Shown here in pieces: positions 22,278 through 30,804 of a stretch of 31,158 bases of DNA. The DNA is from Halieaceae bacterium. Lineage in GTDB: Bacteria > Pseudomonadota > Gammaproteobacteria > Pseudomonadales > Halieaceae. The notes beneath the pieces were generated by a model. That model was given only the letters and a program-made list of their open reading frames with translations, had not been told where the DNA came from and did not search any database. The translations under genes were made by a program, and so were the position numbers. The stretch spans positions 1 to 31,158 of the forward strand of contig DPGN01000059.1 of the NCBI GenBank assembly GCA_003523185.1, given 5' to 3'. How positions within the stretch are numbered: position 1 is the first letter of the stretch; every line of letters begins with the position of its first letter.

Positions 22278-25055
22278 GTGAATACATATTTCCCACGTAA
22301 GAAGCTAGCTATGCTGGCTCTAGCCGTGCCTGTCGCCATGGGACTTCCCCTCCAGGTGTCAGCGCAAGACGGTGAACTGGAAGAGGTGATCATTACGGGT
22401 ACTCGTGTTGCTGACCGTTCTGCGGCAGACTCACCGGTTCCAGTTGATGTGATTTCAGGCTCGGATTTCCGCGCGAATGCGTCGACTGACGTTCAGGATA
22501 TGCTTCGTACAGCTGTTCCTTCGTACGACGTAAACGCACAGCCCATTTCTGATGCGGCAACTATCATTCGACCAGCAAACCTTCGTGGCTTGTCTCCTGA
22601 CAACACATTGGTTCTTATTAATGGCAAGCGTCGTCATCGTGGCTCGGTTATTTCGTTCCTGGGCGGTGGTATTGCTGACGGTGCACAGGGTGTTGACCTG
22701 GCAGCCATTCCATCACTTGCTATCAAGCAAGTTGAGGTTCTGCGCGACGGTGCATCGTCACAGTATGGTTCTGATGCGATTGCGGGCGTAATGAACTTCC
22801 TGCTCCGCGACGACGCCGAAGGCTTCGAAATCGTGACTCGCTATGGTGAGACCTTCGAAGGCGACGGTACCAACTACATGGTTGCCGCTAACTTGGGCCT
22901 ACCACTCGGTGACAACGGCTTCTTCAACATCTCGGGCGAAGTTCGTGATGTAGAGGGAACGATTCGGTCTTCTGTGCGAAACGACGTCGCTTACCAGATT
23001 GCCAACGGTTACGACGCAGTATCTGATTTTCAAACTATCAACTCATACACCAATGACGTGCCTCAATACTGGGGTCAGCCCGACGTCGACGACGACGTGA
23101 AGTTGTTCTTCAACTCAGCGATTGAGCTCAACGACTCGACTGAGTTGTACGCGTTTGGTAACTACGCGCAGCGAACGGTTGCAGGCGGCTTCTACTACCG
23201 TAACGTAGTGGGTGGTGCGAACAACCTTATTGGTGGGAGAGGTACTGGTCAGCGTGGCGGTGTCTATGCGGGTCCAATTGTCGCTGCAGACGGTGGCCGA
23301 CTGAACCCTGTTGGTGAGAATGAAACTGACGAGCAGCGTGCGGCGCGTGAAGCAGCAGACGCTGCAGCAATTAATGCGGGAACTGGTTTCCGATCTGTTC
23401 TTGTTGGTGACCTGACTAACAACATGAGCGGTAACTGCGTTGCGGGTATTCCTCTCGGTGGTGCGGGTGGTGTCACGCCAGATGCTGGCGTTCTTAACGC
23501 GGTGACTGCAGATCCGAACTGCTTCTCGTTCATTGAAACCATCCCCACGGGCTTCGTTCCACGTTTTGGTGGCGATAACGAAGACTCATCATTTGCTGTT
23601 GGTATTCGTGGCGAACTCGATGCCATGGGCGGTCTTTCGTATGACTTGAGTGCTGTCATGGGCTCTAACCGCACTGATTACTTTATCCGTAATACAGTGA
23701 ACGCATCGCTCGGTCCAGATACGCCGCGTGATTTTGTGCCTGGTGGTCAGGAGCAGACTGAGACCATCTACAACCTTAACTTTGTTAAGACTGTCGATGC
23801 TGGTTTCGCATCGGACCTCAACGTCGCATTTGGTGCTGAATACCGTGAAGAAGAGTTTGATCTCTTTGCAGGCGATCCCGCTTCCTATGCGCTGGGTCCG
23901 CTCGCATCACAAGGCTTCTCATCAAGCTCGAACGGTTTCGGTGGGTTCCCCAATGACACATCTGCATCGCAGGACAGTACAGCGTTTTACGTTGACCTCG
24001 AGGCTGATGTGACAGAGGCGCTTACTATGCAAGCGGCGGTTCGATACGAGGATTACAACATCTTCGGTGACACAACTAACTTCAAGTTGGCCGGTGTTTA
24101 CCGTGTGAATGACAACCTTCGTGTCCGTGCAGCACGGTCAACGGGCTTCCACGCACCGACCTCAGGTCAGGCGAGCATCACCAACGTAACAACACAGATT
24201 GTTAATGGCGCACTAACAGACCAAGGCACACTTCCACTGTTCTCTGCAGCGGGTCAGTTGGCCGCGGACTTTGTCGAAAGCCAGGGCAATGGTCGTCCGG
24301 AGTTAGGAACTGAGGATGCCGACAACTACTCGTTTGGTGTGGCGGTCGATATGGACTCATGGTTGTTTACCCTTGATTACTACAACATCAAGGTGTCAGA
24401 CCGTATTGCACTGGGTGCAAATATTGACTTCCTGGGCGCCCTTAACTTTGCGGGTGCCGGTGCAAATGACGTTAGCTCTGCTTTGACTGCCCTTGGTGAT
24501 GCAGGAGTTATCGATCGTCAGGCGTTTGTTGGCCTAGAAGATCTAAAGCAATTCCGATTCTTCACCAATGGATTTAGCACAACCACTGAAGGCCTCGATT
24601 TGGTAGGTAGCTATGACTTCGATGCAATGGGTGGTATGTCTACTTTGACCTTCGCGTTCAACTACAACGAAACTGAGGTGACTGACCGCGGTTCAATCAA
24701 TCCCATTTCTGATGGTCGTGTTGAGGCGTTGGAAGATCAGTTGAATAATCTCAAGGGTAACATTGCGTGGTCACACACTGCGGGTAATCTCCGTACAATG
24801 GTCCGCGCTAACTACTATGGCCCTTGGACTTCAACGAGCAACGGCTACGGCGTCGGTGCAACCACTATGGTAGATCTTCAGTTGGCGTATCAAGTGAACG
24901 AGAACCTTGAGGTTGTTGTAGGTGCTGACAACTTGTTTGACGAGTACCCTGATAAAACACCTAACCCAGGTGGTGTAGGTCAGCTTTACCCTGAAGATAG
25001 CCCACTTGGCTTCAACGGTGGTAGCTGGTACGTACAGGGTCGTTACAACTTCTAA
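22278..25055 (+). CDS. Large TonB-dependent outer-membrane receptor
   Basis: A 925-residue receptor from the GTG at 22278. The signal peptide ends after VSA at residue 29. A TonB-box-like LEEVIITGTRV (33-43) precedes a plug with IRPANLRGLSPDNTLVLING and IKQVEVLRDGASSQYGSDAIAG. The barrel ends in QGRYNF, with the terminal aromatic needed for outer-membrane assembly, and carries the late-barrel motif NLFDEYPDKTPN. Long loops are predicted around 310-440, including one with two cysteines. This plug style belongs to the large receptors that proteobacteria use for carbohydrates, peptides or other organic ligands; the ligand is unknown. Codons lean strongly to GGT, CGT, GTT and AAC, more than in neighbouring genes, which suggests high expression. 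A strong terminator follows. Confidence 0.95.
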   Translation: MNTYFPRKKLAMLALAVPVAMGLPLQVSAQDGELEEVIITGTRVADRSAADSPVPVDVISGSDFRANASTDVQDMLRTAVPSYDVNAQPISDAATIIRPANLRGLSPDNTLVLINGKRRHRGSVISFLGGGIADGAQGVDLAAIPSLAIKQVEVLRDGASSQYGSDAIAGVMNFLLRDDAEGFEIVTRYGETFEGDGTNYMVAANLGLPLGDNGFFNISGEVRDVEGTIRSSVRNDVAYQIANGYDAVSDFQTINSYTNDVPQYWGQPDVDDDVKLFFNSAIELNDSTELYAFGNYAQRTVAGGFYYRNVVGGANNLIGGRGTGQRGGVYAGPIVAADGGRLNPVGENETDEQRAAREAADAAAINAGTGFRSVLVGDLTNNMSGNCVAGIPLGGAGGVTPDAGVLNAVTADPNCFSFIETIPTGFVPRFGGDNEDSSFAVGIRGELDAMGGLSYDLSAVMGSNRTDYFIRNTVNASLGPDTPRDFVPGGQEQTETIYNLNFVKTVDAGFASDLNVAFGAEYREEEFDLFAGDPASYALGPLASQGFSSSSNGFGGFPNDTSASQDSTAFYVDLEADVTEALTMQAAVRYEDYNIFGDTTNFKLAGVYRVNDNLRVRAARSTGFHAPTSGQASITNVTTQIVNGALTDQGTLPLFSAAGQLAADFVESQGNGRPELGTEDADNYSFGVAVDMDSWLFTLDYYNIKVSDRIALGANIDFLGALNFAGAGANDVSSALTALGDAGVIDRQAFVGLEDLKQFRFFTNGFSTTTEGLDLVGSYDFDAMGGMSTLTFAFNYNETEVTDRGSINPISDGRVEALEDQLNNLKGNIAWSHTAGNLRTMVRANYYGPWTSTSNGYGVGATTMVDLQLAYQVNENLEVVVGADNLFDEYPDKTPNPGGVGQLYPEDSPLGFNGGSWYVQGRYNF

Positions 25056-25077
25056 GAGGGTGTAGCGTGCTTTAGAG

Positions 25078-25105
25078 AAACCCGCCTTTATGGCGGGTTT
25101 TTTTT
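25078..25105 (+). terminator. Rho-independent terminator after the second receptor
   Basis: AAACCCGCC (25078-25086) pairs with GGCGGGTTT (25092-25100) around loop TTTAT, and the T run continues to 25105. It ends just before the stop of the convergent amidohydrolase gene. Confidence 0.94.
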
Positions 25106-25114
25106 GAGCTGCGT

Positions 25115-26809
25115 TTAAGGAGCTGCGCCTGCTGTGTAGACGACTTCCCCTGCCACAATCGTCATGGCGATATCCGTTGAGAGAATTTCGGCTTCTCTGA
25201 TAATCATGATGTCTTCATCAAGAACAGTAAGGTCGGCGCGTTTACCGACTTCAATTGATCCTGTCTCGTCTTCCTCGAATGCCGCATAAGCATTCCAAAC
25301 GGTCATGGATTTTAGGGTCTCTTCTCGCGTCATACGCTGATGTCCTTCAAATCCGTCGTCAGGTGTGCCTTGGAGCGTTTTTCGAGCAACAGCTGCGTAG
25401 AAATTAGCCAAGGGATTAATAGGCTCAACTGGCACGTCGGTACCGTTGGCAATGTGTACCTCAGCGGTAAGCAGATCGCGCCAGACATAAGCACCCGATT
25501 CAATCCGTTCTTGCCCCAACCGCTCAATGGCCCAGGGCCTATCTGAGCTCATATGGATGGTTTGGATCGATGCGATGACGCCCAAATCGGCAAAGCGTGC
25601 AATGTCCGAGGGAATCAGATGCTGTGAGTGCTCTATCCGAGAGCGATGATCGCGCGCTTTAAGTTTTGCCGCAGCGATAGCGTCGAGCACCACCGTATTC
25701 GCTTTGTCACCGATGGCATGTGTGTTGATTTGCCAGCCATGTTTCGCAGATCGCTCCATTATGTCGATCAGACGATTTTCATCGAAGGTCTGCACACCCG
25801 ATGTACCTGGGTCATCCGTATAAGGCGCATGTAGCCATGCGGTTCTTGAGCCCAAAGCACCGTCCATTACGGCTTTGAATGAGCGAATGGTCAATCGAGA
25901 GTCATCACTTGCAACTACAGGCGGCCGACTAAGCCAGTAATTCGAGAGGCCCTCGTCTTGCGCGCTGACCATGGTGTAGACCCGCAACTTCAGATCGCCT
26001 GATGCATCCAGCAACTGTTGAGCCTCAATATCGGTCTTACCGGCACCCGCGTCATGAAAGTTAGTGATGCCCCAGCGAAATGCATGGTCTTGCGCAGCCA
26101 AAATAGCTGTCTTGGTGGAGTCTACAGACAAGGCGATCAGGGGGTAAGCAAGGTCGACCGCATTCTCGTGCAGGATGCCTGTTGGGTTGCCTTTCGCGTC
26201 CTTAACAATCACCCCGCCCTCAGGTGCTGTCGTGTTGTAGGAGAGATTTATCGCGTCCATGGCCGCTTGGTTTATGAGCGCTGAATGCCCATTTGCGTGC
26301 CCAAGGAACACTGGGTTATTTGGGCTCACTTCAGACAGCGACCGGTGTGTGGGGAAGCCATCAACTGTGATGTCCGGCTGAGACTCCCATTTACTCTGAT
26401 GCCAGCCCCGACCTTTAATTACCTGGCCTGGGGCCGCTTTTGCGGCAGCTTCGGCCACCATCCCAACGATAGTTTGATAGCTGTCGACCCCGTTGAGATC
26501 AAGATTTGTGATTGCTTCGCCCAGGCTAGATAGATGCCCGTGACTCTCGATGAACCCGGGATAAGCGACCCTCGAGCCGAGGGCTATTCGCTGATGATCT
26601 GCATCAACGGTTTGCAAGGCCTCGTCTAATGACCCTACGTAGCTAAAGCGACCATTGGAGATAATGACGGCTTCTGCCACGGGCGCATCGTCGTTGGCTG
26701 TGTAGATCGTGCCTGTGATTAACAGGTCCGCCGCGTTGCTGATGCTTAGTTGGGTAACAGCCAGGATGAAGGAAAGTGCAGTAAGCGCTCGCTTTAGAGT
26801 GTTGCTCAT
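25115..26809 (-). CDS. Exported amidohydrolase, YtcJ/AepA-like (amidohydrolase 3 family)
   Basis: A 564-residue metal-dependent hydrolase with a signal peptide ending near SNA (24-26), so periplasmic or secreted. The amidohydrolase scaffold is complete: beta-domain opening LLITGTIYTAND (29-40), HxH in ESHGHLSSLG (H90, H92), a candidate bridging lysine K312 in FKAVMDG, H364 (NTHAIGDKAN), H394 (RIEHSQH), the metal/catalytic D458 (NGTDVP), and the C-terminal strand GKRADLTVLDED. The family hydrolyses amide or C-N bonds in small molecules, and many members are poorly characterised. Its convergence with the second TonB receptor could mean it acts on the imported compound. The ATG has GAGG about 9-10 nt upstream on the minus strand. 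Confidence 0.93.
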   Translation of the reverse strand: MSNTLKRALTALSFILAVTQLSISNAADLLITGTIYTANDDAPVAEAVIISNGRFSYVGSLDEALQTVDADHQRIALGSRVAYPGFIESHGHLSSLGEAITNLDLNGVDSYQTIVGMVAEAAAKAAPGQVIKGRGWHQSKWESQPDITVDGFPTHRSLSEVSPNNPVFLGHANGHSALINQAAMDAINLSYNTTAPEGGVIVKDAKGNPTGILHENAVDLAYPLIALSVDSTKTAILAAQDHAFRWGITNFHDAGAGKTDIEAQQLLDASGDLKLRVYTMVSAQDEGLSNYWLSRPPVVASDDSRLTIRSFKAVMDGALGSRTAWLHAPYTDDPGTSGVQTFDENRLIDIMERSAKHGWQINTHAIGDKANTVVLDAIAAAKLKARDHRSRIEHSQHLIPSDIARFADLGVIASIQTIHMSSDRPWAIERLGQERIESGAYVWRDLLTAEVHIANGTDVPVEPINPLANFYAAVARKTLQGTPDDGFEGHQRMTREETLKSMTVWNAYAAFEEDETGSIEVGKRADLTVLDEDIMIIREAEILSTDIAMTIVAGEVVYTAGAAP

Positions 26810-27141
26810 GGCGTGTGGCCTCGTTGGTCATATTTATTTGAATGCTCCCAGTGTAGTGGGAAATGACTTCTGCGGAATACTCTAAACCTGTCAGCATCGC
26901 TCGATAGATGGCTTACATACGTGAGAGAAGTTCCGCTGACAGCTTGATGACGCGCTCTTTGAGAATTTTTTAGCGTCTAAGGCAGAGCAACGCCAAGTCC
27001 AACGGTGCACTGCGCCAGGAGTTAAAAAGAGAAGTTGGAAAGAGTAGTCAAAAACAGGCGTAAAGAGAGGGTATCGCAGGCGATGAGTTAATTGAGAGAG
27101 CTAGCCTCGGAGCACTGCGAAATTGCCTGAAAGAAACTTCC
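26810..27141. other. Intergenic stretch of 332 bp without a recognisable gene
   Basis: This lies between two minus-strand genes, so it should hold the amidohydrolase promoter and the end of the formyltransferase transcript. I find TCCCA-GTGTAG-TGGGA (26846-26861), a 5-pair inverted repeat about 37 bp upstream of the amidohydrolase start. There is no clear terminator, RNA gene or coding signal. Confidence 0.5.
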
Positions 27142-27855
27142 TTAAAAAAGCATCCACCCGGCCTGCTCAAAGGCGTCGAGGTCTTTGCTTTCTGGAAAGC
27201 TAAAGTAGTGGCCTTTGGCGAGGTCAGTCTTAGGCTGTGACGCGAGCTGTTCGATATTACCGATGGCTTCGAGTAGTTGTGCAACGCCGGGGGTGTAAAG
27301 AGCAAGTACCTGCTCGCTGTAAGTGAGGTCCTCTCGAACTGGCTGTGCACGCTGAGAAATGATTTGCCCCGAGTCGATTTTGCTATCGGTAACCCAATGA
27401 AGTGTGGTCCCTAAGTGAGACTCGCTGTTGAGCAATGACCAAAAGCTCGCCATGACGCCCTTATACTCAGGTAACAGACCCGAATGCAGGTTAATAATGC
27501 CAGTGCGCGGTTGGGCGATGGCTTCAGCTTTGAATATTTGCCCGAAACGGATGCTGATCAGGAGGTCTGCATCGAATGCACGAAGCACGTTGAGATCTTT
27601 ACCATTGATGTCAGCGACCGCGATTTCGCGGCAATGACTCATGCTGGCCAGCGCTTCAAAACTCAAGCCGGGCGCTGTCGCAAAGTCTGTTTCTATCTGC
27701 GCTAGTGCTACCAAACGTGGGTCACGCGGTTTTGATGCGCTGCCCACCCGCTGGGAGTAAAACATGCCAAGGTCGTGATCACTGAGCTTCGGAATCAGTT
27801 GATTAAGCGCCGCGTGAGCATAGATATCGCGATTGTAAAAAAGGCCGATCCGCAC
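27142..27855 (-). CDS. Stand-alone formyltransferase-domain protein
   Basis: A 237-residue protein with the formyltransferase fold seen in methionyl-tRNA formyltransferase, GAR transformylase and sugar-N-formyltransferases. These pass a formyl group from 10-formyl-tetrahydrofolate to an amine. The catalytic triad is visible: N122 and H124 in IINLHSGLLPEYKG, and D161 in KIDSGQII. The usual second domain of Fmt (about 100 further residues) is missing, so it is not the housekeeping Fmt. There are no nucleotide-sugar genes nearby to support a sugar formyltransferase, so the acceptor is unknown. The start is GTG at 27855, with GGAG 7 nt upstream on the minus strand. It is divergent from an amino-acid-type permease with only 87 bp between them, which may indicate co-regulation. 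Confidence 0.87.
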   Translation of the reverse strand: MRIGLFYNRDIYAHAALNQLIPKLSDHDLGMFYSQRVGSASKPRDPRLVALAQIETDFATAPGLSFEALASMSHCREIAVADINGKDLNVLRAFDADLLISIRFGQIFKAEAIAQPRTGIINLHSGLLPEYKGVMASFWSLLNSESHLGTTLHWVTDSKIDSGQIISQRAQPVREDLTYSEQVLALYTPGVAQLLEAIGNIEQLASQPKTDLAKGHYFSFPESKDLDAFEQAGWMLF

Positions 27856-27942
27856 CGGTAATCTCCACGGGTGGTGGCGTCCAGCATACTCTCTCCTTTA
27901 TGCTCGATCGAGATCTGAGGTCTCTTCGAGTAAGGCAAATAC
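27856..27942. promoter_or_regulatory. Divergent spacer with palindrome between formyltransferase and permease
   Basis: This 87-bp region contains the perfect 10-bp palindrome CTCGATCGAG (27903-27912), a candidate operator able to affect both genes. A GGAG serves the minus gene and an AAGG serves the plus gene. Confidence 0.35.
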
Positions 27943-29238
27943 ATGCGCAGCTATTCCGTTCAGGTGGCTACTGCGGTCGTCGTGGCCAATATGGTGGGTA
28001 CAGGAGTATTCACCTCGCTTGGCTTTCAATTGCTCGAAATAGAGTCGACGGGCGCCATCCTCTGGTTGTGGGTCTTAGGTGGTCTTTGTGCGCTGTGTGG
28101 CGCCCTGTGCTACGCCGAATTGGGCGCTCACCACACGGCGTCGGGTGGGGAATATCACTTTCTGACTGAGCTCATTCATCCTTACGCGGGGTTTCTCTCG
28201 GGCTGTGTTTCAGCCACCGTAGGTTTCGCGGCGCCAATCGCACTTGCGTCGCTCACATTTGGCATTTATCTCGCCACCGCCTTTCCCGCCTTACCTCCAA
28301 AGATCACTGCGACAACCTTGATAGTGCTCATGGTGCTCATTCACACACGAACGTATCGTGAGAGCTCTAGCGGTCAATATGTACTTACGTTACTTAAGCT
28401 GCTGCTGATCGCTGCCTTTGTGCTGACCGCATTTGCCACTGGTAGTGACTTCTCACATCAGGTCACAGGTGCTTCATTGTTAAATGCGGGGGAGATTCTG
28501 TCCGGTGCAGGTGCGATTGCCTTGATCTATGTGACCTATGCCTATTCGGGTTGGAATGCTGCCACTTACATCTTGGGTGAGCTGGAGCACCCTCAAAGGG
28601 ATTTACCAAGAGCCCTGATCGTGGGTTGTGCCTTGGTCACCGTACTGTATGTGCTGCTCAACACTGCCTTTTTGACCTCGGCATCTATTTCATCGATGAC
28701 GGGTGAAGTCGAGATTGCCTTTATTGTGGCTGAGACTGTCTTGGGTGAGAGCGGCGCTTTTATTGTCTCGTTGCTTCTATCCGGTGTTCTGATTTCGACG
28801 GTTAGTGCGATGATCATGGCGGGACCCCGAGCACTCCAGCGTCTGGGACAGGATTATCGAGGCCTCGCATGGCTGGGTAAAACCAATGAAGGTGGTCTTC
28901 CCGCAAACGCGATTGTGTTTATGGGGCTGGTTGCGCTCGGCTTTCTATGGACCTCGACGTTCGAGCAAATCCTATTATTTGCTGGCCTCGTCATGGCAGC
29001 GAATACGTTTTTCACTGTAGTGGCTGTTTTTGTCAGCAGGAGGCGACGCATGAGTCTCCCCCCCGGTGGGTCGATATTCACCATGCCATGGTACCCGCTT
29101 CCCGCACTGATCTTCCTGGCAATCACAGGGTGGACTGTGCTCTACACGGCCATTCAATACCCGGTTCAGTTACTGGTAACTGCTGCAGTTATTGCAGTGG
29201 GCTATCCCTTCTTTCAGCGAATTCGATCGGCGCAGTAA
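27943..29238 (+). CDS. APC-superfamily amino acid/amine permease
   Basis: A 431-residue inner-membrane transporter with about 12 hydrophobic helices. The unwound first helix motif NMVGTGVFTSLGF (16-28; G19, T20, G21) is the substrate-binding signature of the amino-acid/polyamine/organocation family. GGLCALCGALCYAELG follows in helix 2, and YSGWNAATYILGELEHPQRDLPRAL in the middle is the typical helix 6-7 segment with the W/N pair. It imports an amino acid or amine by proton symport or exchange; specificity cannot be read. The ATG has AAGG 7 nt upstream. The divergent formyltransferase, which acts on amines, makes an amine or amino-acid derivative an attractive shared substrate, but that is speculation. 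Confidence 0.92.
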   Translation: MRSYSVQVATAVVVANMVGTGVFTSLGFQLLEIESTGAILWLWVLGGLCALCGALCYAELGAHHTASGGEYHFLTELIHPYAGFLSGCVSATVGFAAPIALASLTFGIYLATAFPALPPKITATTLIVLMVLIHTRTYRESSSGQYVLTLLKLLLIAAFVLTAFATGSDFSHQVTGASLLNAGEILSGAGAIALIYVTYAYSGWNAATYILGELEHPQRDLPRALIVGCALVTVLYVLLNTAFLTSASISSMTGEVEIAFIVAETVLGESGAFIVSLLLSGVLISTVSAMIMAGPRALQRLGQDYRGLAWLGKTNEGGLPANAIVFMGLVALGFLWTSTFEQILLFAGLVMAANTFFTVVAVFVSRRRRMSLPPGGSIFTMPWYPLPALIFLAITGWTVLYTAIQYPVQLLVTAAVIAVGYPFFQRIRSAQ

Positions 29239-29441
29239 ACGGGAGTGACGTTCCTGCTGGCGCAAAACTGGTCCCAATGTTGTCACCCTGCGTAGGATTT
29301 TTACTGAAAGGTGCCCTTTGAGTTCTGAAAATCTCTTTTTCACAACAGACCTATGCCTTAGTCGGTGTGTCGTGTAGCTTTACCTTCGATGAGCATCTGG
29401 GAACAGGCTCGTTACCTCAATAATTCAAATAGTGGTATCTC

Positions 29442-30746
29442 ATGACTGACTCAACTGCTGCGGCAGAAAACGCAAACAATCCATATGCGTCTACAAAGGC
29501 GGCGTATTACGCCCTTGGCATTCTAACGATCGTGTACAGCATCAATTTCATTGATCGACAGCTACTCTCAATTTTGCAGGAGTCGATAAAGGCTGACTTG
29601 ATGCTGAGCGATGCACAGCTTGGCCTTCTCACAGGCTTTGCCTTTGCTGTGTTTTACACCTTTGCGGGCTTACCCATTGCGAGCCTTGCCGACAGGAGTA
29701 ATCGACGAAACATTGTCGCTATCTCACTTACGATCTGGAGTGGTATGACAGCGATCAGTGGTCTAGCTCAAAACTACTGGCAGCTGCTGGCGGCGCGGGT
29801 CGGTGTGGGCATTGGTGAGGCTGGCGGCAGCCCGCCCTCGCACTCGATGATTTCCGATATTTTCCCGCCTGAGAAGCGCGCAAGCGCCATTGGCTTTTAC
29901 TCAACGGGCATCAGCATTGGCATCTTATTCGGCTTCTTATTTGGTGGCTGGTTGAACGAGTTTTTCGGGTGGCGTGTCGCGTTTTTCGTCGTTGGTGTTC
30001 CCGGTGTGCTGCTAGCTTTCGTCCTTTACCTAACAGTGCCTGAGCCCATTCGAGGGCTTGCTGAAAACAAGGCCTCTACCGGTGACAACCCCTCAATGAT
30101 GACGGTGTTCAAGGTGTTGTTAAGCCGTCCTTCCTTTATTTTTATGGCGCTCGGCGCGGCGATGAACGCCTTCGCGGGGTACAGCACGGCAAACTGGGTG
30201 GCGTCGTTCATGATTCGAACGCATCAGATGCCCACGGGCGAGCTCGGTACCTGGCTAGCTTTGATCATCGGTGTCGGCGGTGCGATCGGTGTATTCGGCT
30301 CGGGCGTCATTGCCGATAAGCTCGGTAAGAACGACAAGCGCTGGTACATGTGGGTAGCGGTCTGCGCATGCGTGATCTCGATTCCGCTTCAAATCAGTAC
30401 GTTTCTGGTCGATGACGCTTACACGGCGCTGATGTGCATGGTGATCCCATCGGCGCTGTCGAATGCATATCTCGGTGCAACCATTGCCTGCGTTCATGGC
30501 ATGGTGGGACTCAAAATGCGTGCGGTCTCGTCGGCCTTGCTGTTCTTCATCCTGAATATCATTGGCCTTGGTATGGGGCCAACAACGGTTGGTCTGGTGA
30601 GTGATATGCTGGTGGATCAGCATGGTACAGACTCTCTGCGTTACGCCATGATGTACATCGTGCCAACGGCCATGTTCATCTCAGGTATCTTTTATGTGAT
30701 CGCCTCACGCTTTATCCGTGAGGATCTGTCGAAGGCGCCCGACTGA
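29442..30746 (+). CDS. Spinster-type MFS transporter
   Basis: A 434-residue major-facilitator protein with 12 predicted helices. NFIDRQLLSIL (35-45) in helix 1, motif A GLPIASLADRSNRRN (76-90) and RVGVGIGEAGGSPPSHSMI with ISDIFPPEKRASAIG mark the spinster-like branch. Bacterial members of this branch are frequent beside aromatic, steroid and terpenoid catabolic genes in proteobacteria, moving organic acids or lipids; the substrate here is unknown. No good Shine-Dalgarno precedes the ATG at 29442, only GTGG about 8 nt upstream. The 203-bp gap before it contains no recognisable gene. A terminator follows at 30780-30800. Confidence 0.93.
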   Translation: MTDSTAAAENANNPYASTKAAYYALGILTIVYSINFIDRQLLSILQESIKADLMLSDAQLGLLTGFAFAVFYTFAGLPIASLADRSNRRNIVAISLTIWSGMTAISGLAQNYWQLLAARVGVGIGEAGGSPPSHSMISDIFPPEKRASAIGFYSTGISIGILFGFLFGGWLNEFFGWRVAFFVVGVPGVLLAFVLYLTVPEPIRGLAENKASTGDNPSMMTVFKVLLSRPSFIFMALGAAMNAFAGYSTANWVASFMIRTHQMPTGELGTWLALIIGVGGAIGVFGSGVIADKLGKNDKRWYMWVAVCACVISIPLQISTFLVDDAYTALMCMVIPSALSNAYLGATIACVHGMVGLKMRAVSSALLFFILNIIGLGMGPTTVGLVSDMLVDQHGTDSLRYAMMYIVPTAMFISGIFYVIASRFIREDLSKAPD

Positions 30747-30779
30747 GGGGAAGTTTTAGTTACTTCTGTTAATGAAAAG

Positions 30780-30800
30780 CCCGCTGTTGCGGGTTTTTTT
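30780..30800 (+). terminator. Rho-independent terminator after the MFS gene
   Basis: CCCGC (30780-30784) and GCGGG (30789-30793) with loop TGTT are followed by seven T residues (30794-30800). The A run upstream of the stem extends the pairing. Confidence 0.88.
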
Positions 30801-30804
30801 GTGC

